Source: Phoronis ovalis
Lineage: Eukaryota; Phoronida; Phoronidae
Length of the DNA: 18,254 nt
Direction of reading: 5' to 3'
Assembly (NCBI GenBank): GCA_028565635.1
Contig: JAOXYB010018517.1
Coordinates: 1-18,254 of the forward strand
Numbering within the stretch: the first letter of the stretch is position 1; each line of letters opens with the position of its first letter. The notes beneath the pieces were generated by a model. The model saw nothing but the letters and a program-made list of their open reading frames with translations. It did no database searches and was not told the DNA's origin. This document shows positions 10,001 to 18,111 of the stretch, piece by piece. Made by a program: the position numbers and the translations under genes.

Positions 10001-10044
10001 TTGGATCAACGTTGTTTCGATTTGCAAATCCAACGTTGATCCAA
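10001..10044. repeat. Perfect 14-bp inverted repeat hairpin
   Basis: TTGGATCAACGTTG (10001-10014) and CAACGTTGATCCAA (10031-10044) are exact reverse complements separated by 16 nt. They sit at the end of the CAACGTTG-rich repeat region beginning at 9777, so the hairpin is probably the terminus of that element. Palindromic AACGTT occurs in both arms. Confidence 0.75.
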
Positions 10045-11159
10045 TGAATACTGTTGGAGAAGATGTATTAAATATTTTTTATAGTATATTTATAATTCAT
10101 TGTTTTGCTATAAGAATCTTAATACTGCTCAGTGTTTTTTCATGTGAATCTTGCTACGGTTCAGTAAACATTTCTTTCTTCTTTCTTTATAATATGATTC
10201 ACTTTTTTCTGAACCAGTATGATGATTCAAGATCACTGTGAATAACAGATTATACAATTCTTATCAAGGGTGTAATTTGTATAATGTTTTAAGATGTTGT
10301 TATTACAGTAAATTAGTTCATATTTTTTTTTTAATTAAGGTGTTTTTGGGCTGTTTTAAGTTTTTTTGCTTGAGCACTACAAAAACATATTTACTGATGC
10401 CGCACAAAGTCTTATAACGATTCCGAATAAAGTGAAATGAAAGTTTTGAGTTAAGGCTTCTAATTCTCTGATCTCAATTTGCACTCTGTGGTTTAACCTT
10501 TTGCATAACCTTTTCTGGCCTAAGAGATGGACATAAAGTTATCTGGTTTAATCAATGAAATTTTTTCTCAATAAAATAATAACTGCTAAATATTTAAATA
10601 TGATTACTTACCTTGTGGCTGTTATAAAAAAATAATATAAATACTGGAGTCAAATTTCTTGTTTATTTTGTTTATCGTCAAATTCCATTCTCATATATTT
10701 TTTACATCAGAATTGAGTGATTTCTATATTCTCTGGCACTACTTACCCCAGCTCACTACACTTGCCAAAAAGAAATGATCCCGTGATCTTCTCCTGAATG
10801 ATATCACATTTTTATTTCCATAACAAAAGGTAAGACCATCAGAACCCCTTTTGGGAACATCAGGTTCGGACCATTGAAATATCTCCAATAAAAAAACAAG
10901 AAAGGATTTGACATATATGTCCCATTCACTTAAAGGTAGTACATGTCTTTACTTTTTTGCAACTTTTGTTTTCAGAATGCTCCCCATTTGAAAATTTATC
11001 AGGATTATGTACACAAAAATCATTATATTTTTCATGTCCGACAAAACAACAAAGTGATCAAAACTTTTGATTTTGTTCATGTAATTAACTAAAAACAGTT
11101 CATGACTAATGAAATTTCAACTTTGGTTTTTAAATATATTATTAATCTTTTGTTATACA
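10045..11159. other. Intron B-C, mostly featureless AT-rich DNA
   Basis: No repeat unit or conserved coding content was recognised. A 65-codon plus-strand frame at 10044-10241 is hydrophobic low-complexity sequence. On the minus strand, ATTATTTTTTTATAACAG followed by CCACAAG and GTAAGT (10639-10606) looks like a strong acceptor and donor 7 nt apart; see the findings. A second GGGGTAAGT donor-like site is at about 10744-10752 on the minus strand. Confidence 0.5.
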
Positions 11160-12312
11160 CCAAACAACCTATGGCCTTCTTGAATCCACTTTCAAATTGA
11201 CAAGTCAAAAATGAAGCTGATCAGATAAAAACTGAAATTGTTGTTACGAGATACAATTTCGAGAACAAACATAGCTGCCAGTTGGTGATATTACTTACCA
11301 AAGTAATATCTGTACTTCCCAAATATGACATTGACTGGATAAAAACTGAAGCAATTATTGCAAGACAAACCAAGTGCTACACACTACAAATAATGTTGAA
11401 CATTCAGATGCGTTCTCTCAGGAACAAACATGTATCAAATATTAAGCTGATCATAAAAAAACAGAAGCTACTATTGCAACATACAATTTCGAGAACAAAA
11501 ATGGCTGTCAGTTGACCATAATGAAAGTGATCCAGATCAAAATTACAATTAACCAGCACTTGATCTGTATCGAAAGTAAAGCTGATTGGATACAAATTGA
11601 AGCAGTTATTGCAAGACAAAGAAAGTGTTACGCACAAAAAATGTCAAAGATTCAGATCAAAATTTGACCCACTTCTCAAGATTACCTAGCCTAATACGTC
11701 CTTCCATCTCTCCATGTACTTTTTGAATCCGCTTTCAAATCATCTAGTCAACACTTCATCTTTCTGGTATGTGACACAAGGTGATGTGCCCTCTCTGGAA
11801 CAAACTGCCAGTCAGCCATATTGGAAGTGATCCGGGTCAAAATTATATTTGACTTGCACTTTCACCTAATATTCTAACCCTTTATCAATTAATATGAAGC
11901 TAATTACATTGAAAATGAAGCAGTTGTTGTGAGACTAAGAAAGTGCTATGCACAAAAAATGTCAAAGATTTGGATCGGCATTTAACCAACTTCTCAAAGT
12001 CATTACAAAATGTTAGTTAGCCTAATTACACCCAACAACCTATGGCCTTCTTGAATCCACCTTTGTATCATCTATTCCATGCTTATGCCAGTCTTTCTGA
12101 TATGAGGCACAATGTAAACAAACATAACTGCTAGTTAACCATATTGGAAGCAAGCTAGTCAAAATGATAACCGACCTGCACATTGACCTTATATACTGTG
12201 CGGAATATGAAGCTGATCAGGCAAAAAACTTAAAAGCTGTTATCGTGAGAAAAAGAAAGTGTTATGGACATTGCTGACGCATAGCCTACGACTATTTGCC
12301 CAGTCATGTTCA
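11160..12312 (+). repeat. Second block of intronic repeat, subfamily A
   Basis: The block opens with ACCTATGGCCTTCTTGAATC and contains about four units. Markers are ATGAAGCTGATCAGATAAAA (11211), TGACATTGACTGGATAAAAA (about 11326), AGCAGTTATTGCAAGACAAA (about 11600) and AAAAAATGTCAAAGATT (11637 and 11954). The CAAGGTCA element is altered in all copies (TCAAGATTA, TCAAAGTCA). The end at 12260-12312 carries ACGACTATTTGCCCAGTCAT, a decayed form of the terminal segment. Orientation is the same as the main array. Confidence 0.8.
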
Positions 12313-12319
12313 TACAAAT

Positions 12320-12332
12320 AGGTCAATGACCT
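12320..12332. promoter_or_regulatory. Perfect AGGTCA IR1 palindrome
   Basis: AGGTCAATGACCT fits RGGTCANTGACCY exactly. This is the inverted repeat with one spacer base bound in other animals by nuclear receptor dimers such as EcR/USP or FXR/RXR. It lies just past the end of the second repeat block and before the terminal-inverted-repeat element. Only the motif is seen. Binding is not shown, and half-site words are common in this region. Confidence 0.35.
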
Positions 12333-12361
12333 TAAAATTTTAAAAACAGAGACATACATCC

Positions 12362-13064
12362 GAGTCACCCTTCTTGAATTCATTAGAACTCGTTAGATCT
12401 TGGTTATTTAAAGAGTTCAATTCGTTAGCCTAATCAGTTAATTTGTTAGAACATCCAAACCCAATGTTCGTTCTAACGAATGTTAACGAGTTCAAGTTGG
12501 GATTTTGCCATGGATTCGAGTAAAGATTCTTTTCTGAGACTACTCTTAAAAATGGCGTCGAATGCATGAGATGGTTTCTTTATTCTTTTATTTATGACGT
12601 TTCTCTATTATATTATTTCATTATTTCTTATGGAAATTGCATGAAAAGAAGTTCTTGTGGTGAAGTAAAGTTTCCGGACGATATAATGAATTTAATTAGT
12701 ATTGGTACTATTGGGGCTAATACAGAGATGCCAAGGTCAGAGCAAAAACATGCGGAAGATTAGTGGTTTTTAGTGTTTTTGTGATGTCATTTGTATATAT
12801 AAGTAAGAAAATTAGCAAAATTTGAGCAGGTGACTTGGCATGTCTGCTAATAGTACACTAATTTAACTATAAAAGTTCACTACATGATTTTTAACCACCT
12901 AAATTTCAGTGTTTTGACGAAACTGTGGAATTTGTTAGAACTTGTTAGAACTCGTTAACTTCGTTAGAACTTCGAGATCCCATGTTCGTTCTAAAGAATT
13001 AAACTTGTTATAGAACAAAGTTCTAACAAATTCTAATGAAGGAATTGTTCAAGAAGGGTGACTC
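12362..13064. mobile_element. Non-autonomous DNA transposon with 17-bp TIRs
   Basis: GAGTCACCCTTCTTGAA (12362-12378) is the exact reverse complement of TTCAAGAAGGGTGACTC (13048-13064). Inside each end are further related stretches rich in GTTAGAAC, CGTTCTAA and GTTAACGAG (12400-12500 and 12925-13045), giving long imperfect subterminal inverted and direct repeats. Similarity may extend a few bases outward (CATACATC against CATATATC), so the true ends and target-site duplication are uncertain. The roughly 0.7 kb interior has no transposase. Its only frame, 65 codons at 12566-12763, is unrecognised. The size and structure fit a MITE-type element. Confidence 0.75.
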
Positions 13065-13379
13065 TTGATATATGGGAGTTCTTATAGGTGTAACTCGTGT
13101 GATGTCAGCAAGTATTGTTTAAAATGCTACGTCATTCGTTATAAAATTCCAGTTTTTAGTGGTTCACAAGCAACTAATAAATGGGCAAGTTTTTTCACGA
13201 AATTACACTTGTATATTCTGTTATTATTTCATACTTAGGCTGAAGTGTACAAAATGTGAACACAAATCTTAGCAATTTCTTTGAAGTTTGGTGGAAAATT
13301 TGTTGAATTACGAAAGTTTATGATATGTGTCAAAATCGGAAAGTTCCTTTACATCCTACTTGTAGTTCCCGCCTAGTTT
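13065..13379. other. Intron B-C, nothing recognised
   Basis: AT-rich sequence between the TIR element and the G-rich start of the next candidate element. No repeat, exon or motif could be supported. Confidence 0.5.
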
Positions 13380-14104
13380 TGAGGGGGGCAGGGGGTACCC
13401 CCCAAGGTGCAATGCTCGCACTTAAAAATTGGCAATGCTCGCTGCTCACATTTAACCCTCTTCCTTCCGAATTTTGCACCGAAAGCGATTGCATCCTTTT
13501 CACTATTGTAGGTTTTACCTACACAAGTTACAAAAAAAATTCAAAAAATAAAACCATAATCCGTTGCCATGGAAATCGTTTTTATTATTAGAAATTGTTT
13601 TATTACTTTAATTTTTTCACAATTTACCAAAATTAATGATTAAGTTTGAACTAAAATGGTAACAACTGGTAAACATGCATTCCAAGCATTTTAGTAGCGT
13701 TTTAATAGTTGGAATACTTGCTGCAGAGTTGTCTCCCTTGTATCTGGAGCCACCGCACTTAGGAATTACCTCCCCTGAATTGTTTTCAAACTCAGAATGA
13801 TGGCAATATCGCAAATAAAAGCATAGATAAAATTATGGTTTAAGATAAAAATATTTTTTATTTTCTTTATAAGATCAAAGTACATTACAGGAAATTCGTA
13901 ATTTTTGTAAAACCCTTGGTGTGATTCTAAGGATTTATGCAGTGCCATCCATAGCATGCGTAATTTGCGGTAATTTGCTATGTTACTGTATCCCCCTTCA
14001 CAAACGGAGACTAAAATCCCTCATCTTACCTGGAGCATTACATCCAGAAGAACACATGATTATTAAGTACGCGCCTTTGTTGAATTTCAAGGACGCAATA
14101 ATGA

Positions 14105-14437
14105 GCATTATATTATCTTTTTACATTACATCTACATGAATGGTATGAATTAGGGCGCAAATTCCTGCAAATCAAGCATAATCCTATATGCAAAACCACA
14201 CTGGATAAAACCAAAAATTGCGATATTACAGTTCGATGTGTACACAACACAAAGGTTTCTGAAACAAACCCTGTATCTCTACTTGTCCTCATACAGTTAT
14301 CCACACGAATGCATTTATTCCGCCTCAACAGGATAAAAACACCATTGCAAGGTGCCCGAACAGCCTGTTGTAAACATCGAAATTCCACCAACAAAATCCA
14401 TTTTCATGAGAATTTTAAGTGTCCGGTAAGAATCTAG
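14105..14437 (+). other. Open frame of 110 codons, unassigned
   Basis: A stop-to-stop plus-strand frame with cysteine- and basic-rich content (ICKTTLDKTKNCDITVRCVH and HRNSTNKIHFHENFKCPVRI) ends at TAG 14435-14437. It has no upstream Met, and GGTAAGA at 14425-14431 could be a splice donor. It might be a fragment of an old transposon protein or an exon of a nested gene. A frame this long can also occur by chance in 18 kb. No family is recognised. The overlapping 93-codon minus-strand frame (14113-14394) is no better supported. Confidence 0.15.
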
Positions 14438-14783
14438 ATACATTTAACTACTGCACTGTCCGAATCATTAAACTTGGCATACGTTCGTGTCGATAATAAT
14501 TGAAATATTTTCCAGCACACTTTAGACTGCACTTCAAATAAACAGAAAGGCGCTTAGCTTTAACATGTGCGCGTTCAGGGGAGATGACCTCTATGAACTT
14601 TGCTAGATGGTAGCACAAGCTGGGAAAGGTTCAAAATTACATAGCGCGGACGTATTTTATGCAAATGATTATTTTCATTTAATTAGAAGATGTTAAAGTA
14701 CTGCTGATATATCATCACTTGGAAGGAAAAGGGTTAAGAAGAAAAATTAACCAAAAAAAAAACAAAGGTCGGCAAAAAAAAAT

Positions 14784-14879
14784 CTTGCGGCAAGTTAAAA
14801 AAAAAAATGGTCACAAAAGAAAATAAAATGCCTTGCGGCAAGTTAAAAATAAAAAATGGCCGCCAAAAGAAAATGCTCG
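14784..14879. repeat. 48-bp tandem repeat, two copies
   Basis: Units starting at 14784 and 14832 both open with CTTGCGGCAAGTTAAAA, continue through an A-rich tract with ATGG, and end in CAAAAGAAA(AT). A weaker partial copy (GGTCGGCAAAAAAAAA) precedes them at 14767. CTTGCGGCAAG is a near-palindrome. The repeat sits at the right side of the candidate element. Confidence 0.75.
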
Positions 14880-14938
14880 CTGCTCGGACTTAACAGACCC
14901 CAATGGTTGCTGCTCGTGAAAAACCCCCTATAGCCCTC

Positions 14939-15451
14939 AGTTTTTCCCAGATTTTCCACTATTTAGTCTGTATTTCAATGACTCTTTTAAAGCATACAGC
15001 TTTTGCACTCTCATTAGTTTTTTAAAGAAGCAATTCAAAATGTTTTTGACCTAGACAAGTGCCATTTTCTTGGTGTTGTAGTTCTATATGTACAAATTTT
15101 AACACAAACTTGTAGCTAACCAGTTCTTGTTACAAGTAATTTTTAAAAACTTGTGGCTCAAATACCACAAAATATTTCCTAATTTTTCTACATCTATTAC
15201 CATTGCCTTATAAAATTGACCAAAAGACTTTTCTTTCAACCGCGGGAAATTTCTTCATTCTCCACAGGCAAAAGGACAATATTACCCATTCTCGGAAAGT
15301 ATTGGTCTAGCACTATTTCTAAGATCACATAATTTTTTGGGAGTGGGGGAATTGTCCTTATACTGTATTGTTGGACTGCTATACAGTATAGTCAGCATGA
15401 AACAGTTTTCATATTAAAAATGTGAATATTTATAAAAAATGGAGCACTTAC
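14939..15451. other. Intron B-C, donor-proximal part
   Basis: Non-repetitive AT-rich intron between the candidate element and exon B. TATACTGTATTG..CTATACAGTATA (about 15359-15390) is an imperfect inverted repeat with a TACTGTAT core. No coding or regulatory feature is supported. Confidence 0.5.
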
Positions 15452-15543
15452 ATTAAATGTTTTCCCGTCTGCTCGAAGAAAGTTCTGGAACAATCCTTTA
15501 CCATATCGTGAGGTTACTGGCTTTTTTATAGCAAAGTCATAAT
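15452..15543 (-). CDS. VWA3B: VWA3-family gene, exon B
   Basis: The 92-nt exon runs from the acceptor TTATATTTCAG to a GTAAGT donor (15451-15446). It supplies AT of a split Asp codon and 30 codons: YDFAIKKPVTSRYGKGLFQN then FLRADGKTFN. The pattern KPV.SRY..GLF......DG...N is the conserved linker between the N-terminal WLQ.YGL..L motif and the YK.R..WL motif in VWA3A/VWA3B. It joins exon C without a gap (FN|VTCKKEKL), which confirms the order B then C. It is too short to be listed as an independent reading frame and was found by following the family pattern on the minus strand. Loss of this exon alone would break the frame (92 nt). Confidence 0.87.
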
Positions 15544-17063
15544 CTGAAATATAAGTTAATTCACACCAAAAGGTCTGCTTTTGCTGTCGGATGTGAAGTA
15601 GTTTTAAAGCAATCTATCCTTGTATAAGAGTTTTCAGGATCTTGCAAAAATGGCTTGACAACTGCGGGAAATGTCAAATTTTCAAATCAAGTTGACCAAC
15701 CATTCAAGACCATTCTAAAATACCACCTAGCCATTAACACTTGCTCACCTTTGGCCTTCAACAATGCCCCATAAAAATTATCCAAGCAACGCTTCTTACC
15801 AGGAACAAATATGGCCACTAGTCGACCATATTGGATCTGATACAGTTAAAAATCAACACTGACCTATATTTACCTATCCATTTATCTTCCGATTTGAATA
15901 GGATCTCTATACATATCAGTTTCAAGATATGGGCAAAAAACAACTTGAAGTCTGCAAATATTAGAATTTTGGATGGCGGTTTGACCCATTTTTCAAGGTC
16001 TTTCTAAAAAACAGCCTAGCTTACAATACTTACCCTATGGTCTTCTTAAAGAAGTACCATGATGTACTGTGTCAGTAAACAAAATGATCAACAGTCAGCC
16101 ATACTGAAGGTGAAGCATGTCAAATGTAGTTTGACCTATATTTATGTTGTACCAAATATAAAACTGACCCAATAAAAACTAAAGCTGTTATTGGGGTTAT
16201 TTGAGAAGATATGGAACACTAATGGATGGATTTATTCAGACTGGGCAGCCAATCAGCCATGTTAGAAAATTATGCAAATGAAATTCAATCTTGGCCTATA
16301 TTTTCTGAATAAAAGTGATATCTCATTATTCATCAGAGTTTTCAAGACCAGAGTTTTGCCAACTGTGAAAGAAATGTCAAATTTTTGGATAACAGCTGAC
16401 CCACTTTCCAAGGTCATTCAAATATAGCATGTAGCATATAATAGCTGCCCACTTATGAAATTCTTAAAATTACATTCGAATTGTTCTGGCAGCATTTCAT
16501 CTTTATAGATGTAGATGTATCAGTACGGGAGCTCTCGGCAACAAACATGGCTACCAGTCAGCCATATTGGAACTGATCTGGGTCAAAATTATGCCATACT
16601 TTGACTTGTGTTTACCCTGTAATACAGATGAACTAATTGTTATTGCAGTTACTGCAAGACAAAGAAAGTGTTACGCACAACGAAAAATTGTCAAAGATTC
16701 GTATCGGAATTTGACATACTTCTCAAGGTCATTTTAAAATGTCACTTGGTCCAATACACCAACCAACCTATGGTCTTCATGAATCCATCATCGAATCATC
16801 CAGTTAACGCTTCATATTTCCCAAATAGGCGCAACGTGACATGCTCTCTCAGGAACAAACATGGCCACTAGTCACCCATGTTGAAAATAATTGAGGTCAA
16901 AATTATATCTGACCTGAACTTTGACCTGTACTTACCCTGTACCAAGTATAAAGATGATCTAATAAAAGCTGAAGTTATTGCGAGACAAACAAAAGGTTAC
17001 ATACGACAACGGCATCAGGCATACAGTACGACAATATGCCCATTCACTACAGTGATGGGCATA
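15544..17063 (+). repeat. Third repeat block, subfamily B then A
   Basis: This fills most of the A-B intron. Subfamily-B units occur near 15612, 15901 and 16320, each with an ATCT..TATCAG-like start, TTTTCAAGA, GCAAAAA, GTTGACC or TTGACCCA, and CAAGGTC. A subfamily-A unit follows from about 16550 with the ATGGCTACCAGTCAGCCATA boundary, GACAAAGAAAGTGTTACG, an exact TCAAGGTCA at 16723-16731 and CCTATGGTCTTCATGAATCC. The next unit begins at about 16860 and ends in the terminal hairpin. The first repeat copy starts within about 20-70 bp of exon B. Confidence 0.8.
17035..17063. repeat. Best-preserved terminal hairpin of the repeat family
   Basis: TATGCCCAT (17035-17043) pairs perfectly with ATGGGCATA (17055-17063). 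CAC (17045-17047) pairs with GTG (17052-17054) after one bulged T, leaving a TACA loop, about 12 pairs in all. It closes the third block exactly where repeat similarity stops. Confidence 0.65.
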
Positions 17064-17331
17064 ATAAAAAATTTAGCTTCACTCTGAGAGTATAAGCATT
17101 AGTTATTATTGATATTTACTGTAGAAATTCACAGGACAATCTTCATAAAAAGCATTAATCTTTCTGTGATGCTACATTAATTTATGTTCAAACATTATTA
17201 ATTATAAATAAAAGAGTCCAAATAATGCATTGATTAATTTACTAGTTTAATGAATGATACACATGCTGAAGTATGTTCATGAAACTCAGTATAATAGTTG
17301 GTCGACTAAAAAAGGCAGTTTTAAAAATTAC
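17064..17331. other. Intron A-B beside exon A, nothing recognised
   Basis: Short AT-rich stretch between the end of the repeat block and the exon A donor GTAATT (17331-17326 on the minus strand). No further feature is seen. Confidence 0.5.
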
Positions 17332-17556
17332 CAACTGAATGCTTGAATCCAATTAATGACAATATACTGTTTATGTCTAAGCGACTCCTCTTTAACCCAT
17401 AGTTTTGCAGCCATTTTTCAGTGCTTATCATTCCTCGTACATCAAGTTCCCATTGTCTAACAGATTTCTGTTTTGAAATTATATCTGGGTTTGTTACTTC
17501 TTCCAAATCAGAAGTCTGAGAAAGCCCAGCATTGTAGTTTATATCAAATTTCACAT
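17332..17556 (-). CDS. VWA3B: VWA3-family gene, exon A (N-terminal conserved block)
   Basis: The exon follows a strong acceptor (pyrimidine-rich, ending CTTTTAG) and ends TCA GTT G|GTAATT in phase 1. It gives 74 full codons with an acidic, polar first half (TSDLEEVTNPDIISKQKSVR) and then the conserved motif STEKWLQNYGLKRSRLDINS followed by ILSLIGFKHSV. The pattern EWL..YGL....L....IL..IGF is the N-terminal signature of VWA3A/VWA3B. The split codon G|AT joins exon B as Asp, giving HSVDYDFAIKKPV. An alternative acceptor at CTTTCTCAG would start the exon at 17515 in phase 0. The upstream Met at 17620 lies in intron sequence and is probably not the start. Earlier coding exons lie beyond the right edge. 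Confidence 0.86.
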
Positions 17557-18111
17557 CTAAAAGCATCAAGGACAGATTAAACAATATATTCATCAGGATG
17601 GTAATCCAGTACAATAACATTTATTTATTTAACAATAAAATTATCAGTCACAAACACTACTAAACTAATAAATCAGCTTCAACTTCTATCACATACAGTT
17701 AGATATAATATAGTGCCTTTTTATGCATGCATGAATGATGTTCACAGTGGAATATAGTCCTGTTCATATAGCCCTGCGACAAGAGGGCAAACATAACTAA
17801 CATATTCCTTCCAAGTGCATTCTTGTATTATCATAAAATCTGTCTACTTTTAAAAAATTTAGAAACACTGGAAAAGTGAAGCATTTATTCTAACTGTTGG
17901 ACTTATGCGAATTACTGAGTTGCTTAAAAGTTAAATATTTAACCAACTTTACGTTAGTTATAATTCTAGTTAGTGGCTCAATCATTTAGTTTTCATTTCA
18001 CATTCTCAATTTTAAAATCATTCTACGATGTATTGACAATACAATTATGCAAAACTAGTTTTCTCTCAGAATTTGCATTTTATATCTGTATCATTTTCTT
18101 TATTTTATAGA
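17557..18111. other. Intron upstream of exon A, nothing recognised
   Basis: This is AT-rich DNA on the 5' side of exon A (gene strand). Its only supported element is the exon A acceptor tract. No earlier exon, start codon context or promoter could be identified, so the 5' end of the gene is assumed to lie outside the window. Confidence 0.5.

Larger units (their letters stand above)
13380..14938. mobile_element. Possible degenerate element between TGAGGG-type ends
   Basis: The left side opens with a G-rich stretch containing the palindrome GGGGGTACCCCC (13391-13402), then AATGCTCGCACTTAA and AATGCTCGCTGCTC (13433-13446). The same AATGCTCGCTGCTC word recurs at 14872-14885, followed in both cases by a TTAA-containing tail. 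The right end, AACCCCCTATAGCCCTCA, read in reverse complement (TGAGGGCTATAGGGGGTT) resembles the left end TGAGGGGGGCAGGGGGTA. Base composition inside is less AT-rich than in neighbouring introns. The ends are imperfect, no transposase is recognised and no target duplication was found, so this is a tentative call. Confidence 0.3.

Noticed and set aside
12566-12763. 65-codon frame inside the TIR element
   Set aside because: It shows no transposase or other family feature and has low-complexity hydrophobic content, so coding is not supported.
13391-13402. GGGGGTACCCCC as a regulatory palindrome
   Set aside because: It is more simply part of the G-rich end of a candidate element, and no known factor or context supports a regulatory role.
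17557-17620. Extension of exon A to an upstream ATG as a start codon
   Set aside because: The extra residues are hydrophobic low-complexity sequence preceding a good acceptor. The family is expected to have earlier coding exons, so an internal exon is more likely.
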